The notes: generated by a model from the sequence alone, not told the origin. A stretch of DNA of 64,000 nt from Curvibacter sp. GWA2_63_95 (GCA_001795455.1 MGPB01000021.1:1-64000); one strand, 5' to 3'; shown: positions 26,038-34,971, numbered from the stretch's first letter. Made by a program: numbers and translations.

Positions 26038-26664
26038 ATGGCTAACGAAACCAAAAGCTCCGGCTTGTCGCACGAGAAGATTGAGACCAACAACTTCTTG
26101 ATGATTGTGTTGATCCTGTTGGTCCTGCTGGTGGGCGGTATGGTGGAAATTGTTCCGCTGTTCTTCCAGAAGTCCACCACCGAGCCGATCAAAGGCATCC
26201 AGCCGTACACCGCGCTGCAACTGGCAGGCCGTGACGTCTACATCCGCGAGGGTTGCTACAACTGCCACTCGCAGATGATTCGCCCCTTCCGCGCCGAGAC
26301 GCTGCGTTACGGCCACTATTCGGTTGCGGGTGAGTCGGTGTACGACCACCCCTTCCAGTGGGGCAGTAAGCGCACGGGCCCCGACTTGGCACGCGTGGGC
26401 GGCAAGTACAGCGACGAATGGCACCGCATTCACTTGGTGAACCCGCGCGATGTGGTGCCTGAGTCCAACATGCCTGCCTACCCTTGGCTGGCAAAGAACC
26501 AGGTGGCCGCCGCAGAGATGCCTGCCCGCATGAAGGCCCTGCGCACGGTGGGCGTGCCCTACACCGACGAGCAGATTGCCAAGGCACCGGAAGAGGTGAA
26601 GGGCAAGACCGAGCTGGAGGCCACCATTGCCTACCTGCAAGTGCTCGGCTTGGCACTCAAGTAA
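26038..26664 (+). CDS. ccoO: cbb3-type cytochrome c oxidase subunit II (monohaem)
   Basis: A 208-residue membrane-anchored cytochrome c: one N-terminal helix ([20 protein letters not shown]) then a periplasmic domain with the haem site [14 protein letters not shown] (C73, C76, H77) and the axial methionine region [12 protein letters not shown]. It passes electrons from CcoP to CcoN. It begins 13 bases after ccoN with a GGAG ribosome site. Confidence 0.95.
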   Translation: MANETKSSGLSHEKIETNNFLMIVLILLVLLVGGMVEIVPLFFQKSTTEPIKGIQPYTALQLAGRDVYIREGCYNCHSQMIRPFRAETLRYGHYSVAGESVYDHPFQWGSKRTGPDLARVGGKYSDEWHRIHLVNPRDVVPESNMPAYPWLAKNQVAAAEMPARMKALRTVGVPYTDEQIAKAPEEVKGKTELEATIAYLQVLGLALK

Positions 26665-26682
26665 AGAAAAAGGGAGATTTCC

Positions 26683-26820
26683 ATGGACATCAATACCCTG
26701 CGTTCCGTGACCACCCTGGTCAGCCTGGTGGTGTTTGTCGGCATTGTCTGGTGGGCGTGGTCCAAGCGCCGATCGGGTGACTTTGCGCAAGCTGCCAACC
26801 TGCCTTTTGAGCAGGACTGA
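26683..26820 (+). CDS. ccoQ: cbb3 oxidase small subunit CcoQ
   Basis: A 45-residue protein, MDINTLRSVTTLVSLVVFVG then IVWWAWSKRRSGDFAQAANL. A single membrane helix is followed by the W-x-x-x-[RK]-[RK]-x-x-x-F pattern of CcoQ, which stabilises the oxidase complex. It lies between ccoO and ccoP with a GGGAG ribosome site. Confidence 0.88.
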   Translation: MDINTLRSVTTLVSLVVFVGIVWWAWSKRRSGDFAQAANLPFEQD

Positions 26821-26839
26821 ACCCGCATAAGGAATAAAA

Positions 26840-27754
26840 ATGAGCGACTTTACGAGTAACTTCTGGTCCGTCTATGTGGCGGCCATCACGGTGATTGGCA
26901 TTGTGGCCTGTCTGTTGCTGCTGTGGTTCAGTGGCAAGGCCAAGGCCATGACCGCCAACGACAACACAACCGGCCACGTCTGGGACGGTGACCTGCGCGA
27001 GATGAACAACCCCTTGCCGCGCTGGTGGGTGTGGCTGTTCATCATCACCATTGTGTTTGCTGGCGTGTATCTGGCGCTGTATCCCGGCTTGGGCAAGTCG
27101 GCTGGCAAGCTGGGCTGGACCCAGGAAGGTCAGTACCAGGCCGAAGTGGCCAAGGGCAATCAGGAAGTGGCCCCGCTGTACGCCAAGTTTGCGTCCATGA
27201 AGCCCGAAGACGTGTCCAAGGACCCGCAAGCCCATGCGATCGGTGAGCGTTTGTTTATGAACAACTGCTCGCAGTGCCATGGCTCCGATGCTCGCGGCTC
27301 CAAGGGTTTCCCCAACCTGACCGATGCGGATTGGCTGCACGGCGGGACACCGGAAAAAATCGCCGAGACACTAACTTTGGGCCGTGTGGGACAGATGCCG
27401 CCCATGGCTGCTGCTGTAGGTACCGGAGATGATGTGAAGAACGTGGCGCACTATGTGTTGAGCCTCTCCGGCAGCCCCCACGACTCGGTGCGTGCCGCTC
27501 TGGGCAAACCCAAGTTTGCCGCCTGTGCGGCCTGCCACGGTGGCGACGGCAAGGGCAATATCGCCCTGGGCGCGCCCAACCTGACGGATGATGTCTGGCT
27601 GCATGGTTATGGCGAGAACGCGATTGTGGCCATGATCAACAACGGCAAGGTCAACCAGATGCCTGCACAGGCTGACAAGTTGACTGCAGCGCAGATTCAG
27701 GTGCTGGCTGCCTATGTCTGGGGCATGTCCAACAACGGCGCGCCTGCCAAGTAA
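26840..27754 (+). CDS. ccoP: cbb3-type cytochrome c oxidase subunit III (dihaem)
   Basis: A 304-residue membrane-anchored cytochrome with two N-terminal helices (about 8-30 and 62-80), as in the longer CcoP form, and two cytochrome c domains. Haem sites are NNCSQCHGSDARG (C143, C146, H147) and CAACHGGDGKGN (C229, C232, H233); axial methionines lie in GRVGQMPPM and KVNQMPAQ. The conserved GHVWDGDLREMNNPLPRWW segment joins the helices. It receives electrons from soluble cytochrome c. Confidence 0.95.
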   Translation: MSDFTSNFWSVYVAAITVIGIVACLLLLWFSGKAKAMTANDNTTGHVWDGDLREMNNPLPRWWVWLFIITIVFAGVYLALYPGLGKSAGKLGWTQEGQYQAEVAKGNQEVAPLYAKFASMKPEDVSKDPQAHAIGERLFMNNCSQCHGSDARGSKGFPNLTDADWLHGGTPEKIAETLTLGRVGQMPPMAAAVGTGDDVKNVAHYVLSLSGSPHDSVRAALGKPKFAACAACHGGDGKGNIALGAPNLTDDVWLHGYGENAIVAMINNGKVNQMPAQADKLTAAQIQVLAAYVWGMSNNGAPAK

Positions 27755-27775
27755 GCGACCGTTTTTCAGGATATT

Positions 27776-29248
27776 GTGTTGAACACAGCCCCCGACTCGC
27801 CCCGCAAAGTCATTCCGATTGCGCCGTCTCCGGACCGTGGCCCGATAGAGCCACCGCCCGGAGCCGATGCAGAAATGGTGGCCTTGTACGAGGCGCACAA
27901 GAAGATCTACCCGCGCAGTGTGTCTGGGTATTTCTCCAAGTGGCGTTGGGCGCTGGTGTTTCTCACGCAACTCGTGTTTTATGGCTTGCCCTGGCTGGAG
28001 TGGGGCCAGCGCCAAGCCGTGCTCTTTGATCTGGGGGCGCGGCGTTTCTATATTTTCAATCTGGTCCTTTACCCGCAAGACTTTGTTTACCTCACCGGGA
28101 TTCTGGTGATTTCCGCCTTGGCGCTGTTTTTGTTCACAGCGGTGGCGGGGCGTTTGTGGTGTGGTTATGCCTGCCCGCAAACGGTGTACACCGAAATTTT
28201 TCTCTGGATGGAGAAGCTTGCCGAAGGCGACCGTTCCGCCCGCATGCGCCGTGATGCAGGTCCCTGGAATTGGGACAAGGTATGGCGCAAAGCAGCCAAA
28301 CAGGGCATGTGGGTTGTCGTGGCGTTGTGGACCGGGTTTAGCTTTGTCGGCTACTTCACCCCCATCCACACCCTCAGCCAAGAGGTTTTGCAATGGGGCT
28401 TGGGTCCCTGGGAAAGTTTCTGGATTCTGTTTTATGGTTTTGCCACGTATGGCAATGCCGGTTACATGCGCGAGCAGGTGTGCAAATACATGTGCCCGTA
28501 TGCCCGCTTTCAGAGTGCCATGTTCGACAAGGACACCCTGGTGGTGACCTATGACCAAGAGCGCGGAGAGCCCCGTGGCGCCCGGTCGCGCAAGGCAGAT
28601 CCCCTGGCCCTGAACCTGGGGGCCTGTGTGGACTGCAGCCTGTGTGTACAGGTGTGCCCCACCGGCATCGATATCCGCAAGGGCCTGCAGTACGAGTGCA
28701 TTGGCTGTGGCGCGTGCGCGGATGTATGCGACACCGTGATGGACAAGATGGGCTACGCCCGGGGACTGGTGAAGTACTCCACCCAAAATGCGGTGAGCCA
28801 ACACTGGACCCGTGCCCAGACCATTCGCCATGTACTGCGCCCCCGGGTGCTGGTGTACAGCGGCATTTTGTTGGCGGTGGTGGTGGCCATGCTGGCGAGT
28901 TTGGCGCTGCGCTCGCCGTTCAAGGTGGATGTGGTGCGTGACCGTGGCACGCTGGCGCGTATCGTGCAAGGCGGCAAGATCGAAAACGTATACCGCCTGC
29001 AGATCATGAATGCGACGGAGCAGGACCAGGACTTCCGCATTGGCGCCAGCGGGATAGAGGGCATCAGCATCCAGTTGGACAGCCCTACCGTTGCCATTGG
29101 TGCTACCCAGGCGCGCTGGGTAGCGGTCCGGGTGCAAGTGCCATATGAGGCCGTCCCCGCAGGCTCACACGCCATCCAATTTGAAGTGGCCGATGCGGAG
29201 CACAAGATGGCCGTGACCGAAAAATCGGTGTTTATCGTTCCCCGTTAA
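27776..29248 (+). CDS. ccoG: Cytochrome c oxidase accessory protein CcoG (RdxA/FixG)
   Basis: A 490-residue membrane iron-sulfur protein used in cbb3 assembly, in other bacteria shown to reduce copper. It has about five hydrophobic segments, a WCGYACPQTVYTEIFLWMEK motif, and a cytoplasmic double [4Fe-4S] ferredoxin domain with CVDCSLCVQVCPTGIDI and CIGCGACADVCDTVMDKMG. A C-terminal immunoglobulin-like periplasmic domain follows. The start is GTG at 27776 (or TTG two codons on) behind an AGGA site. Confidence 0.93.
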   Translation: MLNTAPDSPRKVIPIAPSPDRGPIEPPPGADAEMVALYEAHKKIYPRSVSGYFSKWRWALVFLTQLVFYGLPWLEWGQRQAVLFDLGARRFYIFNLVLYPQDFVYLTGILVISALALFLFTAVAGRLWCGYACPQTVYTEIFLWMEKLAEGDRSARMRRDAGPWNWDKVWRKAAKQGMWVVVALWTGFSFVGYFTPIHTLSQEVLQWGLGPWESFWILFYGFATYGNAGYMREQVCKYMCPYARFQSAMFDKDTLVVTYDQERGEPRGARSRKADPLALNLGACVDCSLCVQVCPTGIDIRKGLQYECIGCGACADVCDTVMDKMGYARGLVKYSTQNAVSQHWTRAQTIRHVLRPRVLVYSGILLAVVVAMLASLALRSPFKVDVVRDRGTLARIVQGGKIENVYRLQIMNATEQDQDFRIGASGIEGISIQLDSPTVAIGATQARWVAVRVQVPYEAVPAGSHAIQFEVADAEHKMAVTEKSVFIVPR

Positions 29249-29257
29249 GGATTCACC

Positions 29258-29533
29258 ATGGACTCTCCTTCTATCTCCTCCCAACCCTGGTGGCACTTTG
29301 GCCACGTCTGGTTGGTGTTGTCTGGCCCGGCCATTGTGGTGGTTGCAGGTTTCGTCACGCTGTACCTGGCCATGTCCGGTGCAGACCCGGTGGTGGACCA
29401 AAACTACTACCAAAAGGGCATTGAGATCAACCGTACGCTGGAAGGTGCCCCGGAGAGCCTGGCGCCCGCCATGCAAGCGCGTAACCACGCTGCGACGGGC
29501 GTCAAAGCGCCTGTGGCCCAGTCCAAACCCTGA
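29258..29533 (+). CDS. ccoH: FixH/CcoH-family protein
   Basis: A 91-residue membrane protein with one helix (WLVLSGPAIVVVAGFVTLYL) followed by the FixH motif region ADPVVDQNYYQKGIEINRTL. FixH/CcoH proteins associate with the cbb3 oxidase and aid its assembly. The protein is shorter than the classic FixH (about 150-170), keeping the membrane anchor and the D-x-N-Y-Y-x-K-G-I-E-I-N motif only; such short forms are usual in this group as far as I recall. It begins 9 bases after ccoG. Confidence 0.85.
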   Translation: MDSPSISSQPWWHFGHVWLVLSGPAIVVVAGFVTLYLAMSGADPVVDQNYYQKGIEINRTLEGAPESLAPAMQARNHAATGVKAPVAQSKP

Positions 29534-29550
29534 TTCCCAAGAGGCGCACC

Positions 29551-29787
29551 ATGCCCAAAGTCAAATGGACAGCAATTGTGTGGCCTGCTTTTTTGACGGC
29601 GTGTTTGCTGGAGGTGTTGGTGTTCGCGTTTGTCGACCCGAATGAGTTGCACTGGCTGGGGCGGCCTGTGGAGTTCTCGCGTCAGGGTGTTTACACCGTG
29701 GCGTTCTTTGTGTTTTGGGTGATCGCGCTGGTCGCCAGTGGACTGGCTGCACTGCTGTGCCTCAGCCCTGCAGAGGTCAACGACTGA
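29551..29787 (+). CDS. Two-helix membrane protein of the cco cluster, unknown function
   Basis: A 78-residue protein with two hydrophobic segments (AIVWPAFLTACLLEVLVFAF and VYTVAFFVFWVIALVASGLA) joined by a short hydrophilic loop with VDPNELHWLG. I recognise no named family. It follows ccoH by 17 bases, so it is probably in the same operon and may belong to oxidase assembly. Its TGA is immediately followed by the reversed stop codon of fnr (bases read TGATCA), leaving no space between the two convergent genes. Confidence 0.75.
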   Translation: MPKVKWTAIVWPAFLTACLLEVLVFAFVDPNELHWLGRPVEFSRQGVYTVAFFVFWVIALVASGLAALLCLSPAEVND

Positions 29788-30588
29788 TCAGTTGCAGACC
29801 TTGGGATTCACGATGTCTTTGAGGGCATCGGTGTTCAAGATGCGCACGTGACGCTGTTTCACTTCCACGATGCCGTCTTCCACAAACTTTGAAAAAGTGC
29901 GGCTGACGGTTTCGAGCTTGAGGCCGAGGTAGCTGCCAATTTCTTCGCGCGTCATGCGCAGTACCAACTCCGACTGCGAGAAACCACGTGCGTGCAACCG
30001 CTGCACCAGGTTCAACAGGAAGGCGGCCAGGCGCTCTTCGGCGCGCATGCTGCCCAGCAGCAGCATGACGCCGTTCTCCCGCACGATCTCGCGGCTCATG
30101 ATCTTGTGCACGTGGCGCTGCAGTGCGTTCACTTCGCGTGATAGTTCTTCAATGCGCTCAAAGGGCATAACGCAGACTTCAGCGTCTTCCAGCGCCACGG
30201 CGTCGCAGGTGTGGTGATCGTTGACGATGCCGTCCAGACCAATTACTTCACCCGCCATCTGAAAGCCGGTGACCTGGTCACGCCCGTCTTCCGAGGCCAC
30301 GCAGGTCTTGAAGAAGCCGGTGCGAATGGCGTAGAGGCTGGTAAAACGCTCGCCATTGCGAAAGAGGGTGCTACCCCGTTTGACTTTGCGGCGGCTGGCC
30401 ACCACATCGTCAATCTTCTCCAGTTCGCTGGGGCTCAGGCCCAGGGGCATGCAAAGTTCACGAAGGTTGCAGTTGGAGCAGGCGACCTTGATGGTGTGCG
30501 GGCTCAGGGGCGCGGTTGGTACGGGCGTGATGGCAATGTGCGCATGCGCCTCGCCTGGTTTGCCGGATGGAGTGCTTGGTTCAAACAT
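29788..30588 (-). CDS. fnr: FNR-type oxygen-sensing transcription factor
   Basis: A 266-residue CRP/FNR regulator that dimerises around a [4Fe-4S] cluster without oxygen. The cluster cysteines are in place: ACSNCNLRELC (C37, C40, C46) and DAEVCVMPF (C139). A cyclic-nucleotide-like barrel follows, then the helix-turn-helix REEIGSYLGLKLETVSRTFSKF, whose recognition helix E-x-x-S-R matches the TTGAT half-site seen three times in this window. I chose ATG at 30588, behind a strong AGGGGA site; upstream in-frame codons lack one. A perfect FNR box sits between it and hemN, so it likely regulates itself, the cco genes, usp and hemN. Confidence 0.95.
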   Translation of the reverse strand: MFEPSTPSGKPGEAHAHIAITPVPTAPLSPHTIKVACSNCNLRELCMPLGLSPSELEKIDDVVASRRKVKRGSTLFRNGERFTSLYAIRTGFFKTCVASEDGRDQVTGFQMAGEVIGLDGIVNDHHTCDAVALEDAEVCVMPFERIEELSREVNALQRHVHKIMSREIVRENGVMLLLGSMRAEERLAAFLLNLVQRLHARGFSQSELVLRMTREEIGSYLGLKLETVSRTFSKFVEDGIVEVKQRHVRILNTDALKDIVNPKVCN

Positions 30589-30638
30589 GTGGTTCCCCTG
30601 ATGCAAGTCAATTATCCGCCTTGGCACCCATCGCGGGC

Positions 30639-30652
30639 TTGATCTGTATCAA
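30639..30652. promoter_or_regulatory. FNR box between fnr and hemN
   Basis: TTGAT-CTGT-ATCAA is a perfect consensus site. Its centre is 57.5 bases from the fnr ATG and 58.5 from the hemN ATG, so with -41.5 spacing both genes would get leaders of about 16 nt. The near-perfect symmetry suggests one site controlling both divergent genes. Confidence 0.85.
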
Positions 30653-30703
30653 TGTCCGCCGCGGGCGTTTGGGCGACATTTGTGATGCCAGTTTGGAGTA
30701 TCC

Positions 30704-32104
30704 ATGAACGCCGTCCTCGACACCCCGCCCATCTCTGAAAATTTGTTGACCCGTTTTGACGTTTCGGGGCCGCGCTACACCTCCTACCCGACGGCAGACC
30801 GCTTTGTCGAAGCCTTCACCGCGGACGACTATGCCCAGGCACTGGCTCAGCGCCGTAGCGGCGCCGCTGCCTTGGCGCTCCCCTTGTCCCTGTATGTGCA
30901 TATTCCCTTTTGCGAGTCGCTATGCTACTACTGCGCCTGCAACAAAATCATCACCAAGCACCATGACAAGGCAGCGACCTACCTGCGCTACCTGAGCCGC
31001 GAGGTGGACCTGCATACCGCGTGCATCGGTACCGGCCAGACCGTGAGCCAGTTGCACCTGGGTGGCGGCAGCCCCACCTTCTTGAGTGACGCCGAGTTGG
31101 GCGAGCTCATGGGTATGCTGCGACGCAATTTCAACCTCGCGCCCGGCGGCGAATACTCCATTGAAGTGGACCCCCGCACCATTGACGCGCAGCGTCTGGA
31201 CACCCTGGCCGAGCTCGGATTCAACCGTCTGAGCTTTGGGGTCCAGGATTTTGACCCCGCAGTGCAAAAGGCTGTGCACCGCGTGCAGCCCGCTGAGCAG
31301 GTGTTTGCGCTGGTGGAGGCGGCGCGCGCGCGCGGCTTTGAGTCCATCAATGTGGACTTGATCTACGGCTTGCCCCAGCAGAGCCCTGAGTCGTTTGACC
31401 GCACGCTGGCCCAGGTGAACCAGTTGCGGCCCGACCGTATTGCGCTTTATGCCTACGCGCATTTGCCCGAGCGCTTCAAGCCCCAGCGGCGCATTGCCAC
31501 GGTGGAGTTGCCCAGCGCGGCGTCCAAGGTGTCCATGTTGTCACGCTCCCTGGCTGCCTTTATGGGTGCGGGTTATGTGTATGTGGGAATGGACCATTTC
31601 GCCTTGCCGGAAGACTCGCTGGCGGTGGCCAAGCGGCAAGGGCGCCTGCATCGCAATTTCCAGGGGTACAGCACGCAGCCCGATTGCGATCTGATTGCGC
31701 TGGGCGTCTCGGCCATTGGCCGCATTGGTGCTAGCTACAGCCAGAACGCCAAAACGCTGGACGAGTACTACGACTACCTGAACCAAGGACGCTTTCCCGT
31801 AGTGCGTGGCCTGGCGGTAACCCGTGATGACCTGGTGCGCCGCGCCGTCATCATGGCGCTGATGTGCCAGGGCCAGTTGCAGTATGAATCCATCAACCTC
31901 GCGTATTTGGTGGACTTCAAAAACTACTTTGCCAGCGAACTGGTGGCCTTGCAGGCGCTGGCCGAGCAGGGCATGGTGGTGCTGGATGACAGCGGCATCC
32001 AGGTCACTACCCAAGGCTGGTTTTTTGTCAGGGCCGTGGCCATGGTGTTTGACAAGTATTTGCAAACTGACCGTACACGGGCCCGTTTTTCCAAGATCAT
32101 TTAG
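30704..32104 (+). CDS. hemN: Oxygen-independent coproporphyrinogen III dehydrogenase
   Basis: A 466-residue radical SAM enzyme for anaerobic haem synthesis. The cluster motif is PFCESLCYYCAC (C70, C74, C77, CX3CX2C), followed by the SAM-binding LHLGGGSPTFL and SIEVDPRTID. Family-specific segments NVDLIYGLPQQSPESFD, GMDHFALPEDSLA and NFQGYSTQPDCDLIALGVSAIG separate true HemN from the HemW chaperones. It is divergent from fnr and under the FNR box, matching its role when oxygen is low. Confidence 0.95.
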   Translation: MNAVLDTPPISENLLTRFDVSGPRYTSYPTADRFVEAFTADDYAQALAQRRSGAAALALPLSLYVHIPFCESLCYYCACNKIITKHHDKAATYLRYLSREVDLHTACIGTGQTVSQLHLGGGSPTFLSDAELGELMGMLRRNFNLAPGGEYSIEVDPRTIDAQRLDTLAELGFNRLSFGVQDFDPAVQKAVHRVQPAEQVFALVEAARARGFESINVDLIYGLPQQSPESFDRTLAQVNQLRPDRIALYAYAHLPERFKPQRRIATVELPSAASKVSMLSRSLAAFMGAGYVYVGMDHFALPEDSLAVAKRQGRLHRNFQGYSTQPDCDLIALGVSAIGRIGASYSQNAKTLDEYYDYLNQGRFPVVRGLAVTRDDLVRRAVIMALMCQGQLQYESINLAYLVDFKNYFASELVALQALAEQGMVVLDDSGIQVTTQGWFFVRAVAMVFDKYLQTDRTRARFSKII

Positions 32105-32113
32105 CATCGTCGG

Positions 32114-32797
32114 ATGCAATCGTCTCTGGCAATCACGGCCTTGGTGATGGGCTTGGTGGGTGGGCCCCACTGTGTGGCCATGTGTGGTGCTGCCTGTGCA
32201 GGCATCGGCCAGGCCGCGGGTCCGCGCCAGAACTCTGCACTCCTTCTGTTTCAAATCGGCCGGGTAGTGGGTTACGCCACGCTTGGGGGGCTGGCAGCGG
32301 CCTCCATGCAGGGCCTGGGCTGGCTTACGGTGCAGAGCGCTGCGCTGCGGCCCGTGTGGTCCATGGTGCATGTGGCGGCGCTGGTGCTGGGCCTGCTGCT
32401 GCTGTGGCAGGGGCGCCAGCCGCTGTGGCTGCAGGCGGGGGCACGCGCGGTATGGAGTCGTACCCGCAACCTGGGCTTGCGATGGGGGCGCGGTGCGCCG
32501 CTGGGGCTGGGCATGTTGTGGGCATTGTTGCCCTGTGGCCTGTTGTATTCAGCCTTGCTGGTGGCTGCGCTGGCGGGCGATGTGGTCAGCGGTGCCGGGG
32601 TGATGGCTTTGTTCGCCCTGGGCACCTCGGTCACCATGCTGCTGGGGCCATGGCTGTGGTTGCGCCTGCAGGGGGCGCAGATGGGCGATGGAACCTGGGG
32701 CGTGCGTCTGGCTGGCGCCGCGCTGGCAGCCAGCTCGGCTTGGGCCTTGTGGATGGGGCTGATGCACAATCAGGCCCCTTGGTGCATTACCCCTTGA
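32114..32797 (+). CDS. SafE/UreH-like six-helix membrane protein
   Basis: A 227-residue membrane protein of the sulfite exporter TauE/SafE (urease accessory UreH-like) family that often accompanies cbb3 clusters. The start MQSSLAITALVMGLVGGPHC followed by VAMCGAACAG carries the conserved G-x-x-H-C-x-x-M-C-G motif, which may bind copper or another metal. Other conserved parts are FQIGRVVGYATLGGLA and LWALLPCGLLYSAL. It is 9 bases after hemN, so in the FNR-linked unit. The transported substrate is unknown; a role in copper supply to the oxidase has been proposed for related proteins. Confidence 0.8.
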   Translation: MQSSLAITALVMGLVGGPHCVAMCGAACAGIGQAAGPRQNSALLLFQIGRVVGYATLGGLAAASMQGLGWLTVQSAALRPVWSMVHVAALVLGLLLLWQGRQPLWLQAGARAVWSRTRNLGLRWGRGAPLGLGMLWALLPCGLLYSALLVAALAGDVVSGAGVMALFALGTSVTMLLGPWLWLRLQGAQMGDGTWGVRLAGAALAASSAWALWMGLMHNQAPWCITP

Positions 32798-32836
32798 TGC
32801 ACGTCAAAAACCACTCCCCGTTGGAGGGCGCTCTCC

Positions 32837-33907
32837 ATGGATCGAACCACTGCCACTGCCGAGGCTTTGCGTCTGGAAGAGCTGCGCAGTTTTGGCGTCC
32901 TGGACTCCGCGGCTGAGCAGGCCTATGACGATGTCGTCAAGCTCGCCTCCTTTATTTGCGACACCCCGATTGCGCTGATTTCCCTGATCGACGAAGACCG
33001 CCAGTGGTTCAAGGCCAGGGTTGGTATGAATGCCATGGAGACCCCACGTGGCATTGCTTTTTGTGCGCACGCCATCACCGAACCCCATGCCCTCATGGAA
33101 GTGCCCGACGCGCTGGACGACAGCCGTTTTGCCAACAACCCGCTGGTGACCGGGGAAGAGGGCGTCCGTTTTTATGCGGGCGCACCGCTGTTGACGCCTT
33201 CGGGTGCTGCGCTGGGCACGGTGTGTGTCATCGACCGTGTGCCTCGCAAACTCACGGAAGCGCAGGCAGAGGCACTGAAAGCCCTGTCGCGTCAGGTGGT
33301 GCAGCTGCTGGCCCTGCGGCGTGCCAACGCCGAGCTGGAACTGCTGTCGCGTGCGCACACCCTGCGCCAGCGCGAGCTGGAAGAGACCCAGCGGCAGTTG
33401 AAGGGAATCAATGAGGAGTTGTCGGAACAGACACTGACGGACGCGCTGACCACGCTCAAAAACCGCCGCGCCTTTGACCGGCTGCTAGCCAATGAATATG
33501 CCCGCGCCTTGCGCACCCGCTCTCCCTTGGCCCTGCTGATGGTGGATGTGGACCACTTCAAAGCCTACAACGACCAATATGGCCACCTGGCTGGTGACCA
33601 GGCCTTGCAGGCGGTGGCTGCCGCCATCAAGTCGCAGGCCCGGGCCTACGACCATGTGGCCCGCTACGGAGGGGAGGAGTTTGCCGTCATCCTGCCCGAC
33701 ACCCAAGTGGCCGACACGCGCGCAGTGGCCGAACGTGTCCGCCTTGCCGTGCAGAACTTGCAAGGTTTGCACCGTCCGGTGACGGTGAGCGTCGGGGCCG
33801 CCATGGCCGAGGCCAAAACCGACCCTGTCGATCTGGTGAGCCGTGCTGACCAAGCGCTCTACCAGGCCAAGCAGAACGGCCGCAACCGCTTGCACGTTAC
33901 GCTCTAA
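32837..33907 (+). CDS. GAF-domain diguanylate cyclase
   Basis: A 356-residue cytoplasmic protein: GAF sensory domain (about 15-165, with LISLIDEDRQWFKARVGM and TPRGIAFCAHAI), a coiled linker (LELLSRAHTLRQRELEETQR) and a GGDEF domain with metal-binding LMVDVDHFKAYNDQYGHLAG and the active loop RYGGEEFAVILPDT (GGEEF at about 278). The residues for GTP cyclisation to cyclic di-GMP are present. No RxxD inhibitory site is seen just before the GGEEF loop. The HD-GYP protein encoded at 20380 could be its counterpart, but nothing links the two directly. Confidence 0.92.
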   Translation: MDRTTATAEALRLEELRSFGVLDSAAEQAYDDVVKLASFICDTPIALISLIDEDRQWFKARVGMNAMETPRGIAFCAHAITEPHALMEVPDALDDSRFANNPLVTGEEGVRFYAGAPLLTPSGAALGTVCVIDRVPRKLTEAQAEALKALSRQVVQLLALRRANAELELLSRAHTLRQRELEETQRQLKGINEELSEQTLTDALTTLKNRRAFDRLLANEYARALRTRSPLALLMVDVDHFKAYNDQYGHLAGDQALQAVAAAIKSQARAYDHVARYGGEEFAVILPDTQVADTRAVAERVRLAVQNLQGLHRPVTVSVGAAMAEAKTDPVDLVSRADQALYQAKQNGRNRLHVTL

Positions 33908-33954
33908 AAACCTGTGGGCCGCGGAGGACGTGCCGGGCTGGGATAATCCGGTCC

Positions 33955-34971
33955 ATGTCTTCTGTCTTGCCGCTGTCCGGCACCCCCACGTCCGCGCTGA
34001 GCCCCTGGCGCCTGTCCGTTGCACCCATGATGGACTGGACGGATCGCCATTGCCGCTACTTTCACCGCCTGTTGAGCCGCCACGCGCTGCTGTACACCGA
34101 GATGGTGACCACCGGCGCGCTGATCCATGGCGATGTGCCGCGCCACCTGCGCTTCAACACCGAAGAACACCCCGTGGCCCTGCAACTGGGCGGCAGTGAG
34201 CCGGCCGACTTGGCGCAGTGCGCCAAGCTCGGGGAGGACTGGGGCTACGACGAAATCAACATCAACTGCGGCTGCCCGTCGGAGCGCGTGCAGCGCGGCG
34301 CGTTTGGCGCCTGCCTGATGAACGAGGCCCCCTTGGTTGCCGACTGCGTGAAAGCCATGGTGGACGTGGTGGACATTCCCGTGACCGTGAAGCACCGCAT
34401 TGGCATCGATAAAGAAGAGAGCTACGGCTTTGTGCGCGACTTTGTCGGCACCGTGGCCGATGCCGGCTGCTCCGTGTTTATTGCCCATGCTCGCAACGCC
34501 TGGCTCAAGGGCCTGAGCCCCAAAGAGAATCGCGAGATTCCGCCGCTGCGTTACGAACTGGTGCACCAGCTCAAACAAGACTTTCCCCACCTCACCATCG
34601 CCATCAATGGCGGCTTGACCACCAGCGCGCAGCTGGCAGAACAGCTGGCGCATGTGGACGGCGTGATGCTGGGCCGTGAGGCCTACCACAACCCCTGGTG
34701 GCTGGCCGAGTGGGATGCTACGTTTTTCGGAGCTGCTCCCGCAGAGCTGACGCGGGATAGCGTCGAATTGGCCATGGTGGAGTACATGGAGCGCGAGGCT
34801 GCGGAGCACGGCACTTCGTGGTACAGCATTGCCCGCCACATGCTGGGCCTGCGCCACGGCCTGCCGGGCGCACGCAAGTGGCGCCAGGTATGGAGTGACC
34901 ACCGCTACAAGACCTTGCCGGCCCGCGACGTGATGGCCATCGCCCGGGGCCCTGCGCTTGCCGCGGCCTGA
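33955..34971 (+). CDS. dusA: tRNA-dihydrouridine synthase A
   Basis: A 338-residue FMN enzyme that reduces uridine in the D-loop of tRNA. Motifs: APMMDWTDRHCRYFHRLL, EMVTTGALIHGD, ININCGCPSERVQRGAFGAC with the catalytic cysteine, VKHRIGID and the DusA-specific ARNAWLKGLSPKENREIPPL. The stretch at about residues 254-272 (DATFFGAAPAELTRDSVELA) is encoded by sequence matching the dispersed repeat R6. The C-terminal helical domain that binds tRNA is complete (HMLGLRHGLPGARKWRQ). Confidence 0.94.
   Translation: MSSVLPLSGTPTSALSPWRLSVAPMMDWTDRHCRYFHRLLSRHALLYTEMVTTGALIHGDVPRHLRFNTEEHPVALQLGGSEPADLAQCAKLGEDWGYDEININCGCPSERVQRGAFGACLMNEAPLVADCVKAMVDVVDIPVTVKHRIGIDKEESYGFVRDFVGTVADAGCSVFIAHARNAWLKGLSPKENREIPPLRYELVHQLKQDFPHLTIAINGGLTTSAQLAEQLAHVDGVMLGREAYHNPWWLAEWDATFFGAAPAELTRDSVELAMVEYMEREAAEHGTSWYSIARHMLGLRHGLPGARKWRQVWSDHRYKTLPARDVMAIARGPALAAA
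34714..34771 (+). repeat. Probable dispersed repeat copy R6, inside dusA
   Basis: GCTACGTTTTTCGGAGCTGC, TCCCGCAGAGCTGACGCGGG, ATAGCGTCGAATTGG aligns with the consensus along its length, including the distal GTCGA-x-TTG seen in R1 and R2. Unlike the matA copy it lies in the other orientation relative to the gene. DusA proteins have a spacer of similar length here, so part of the match could be chance. Confidence 0.5.
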
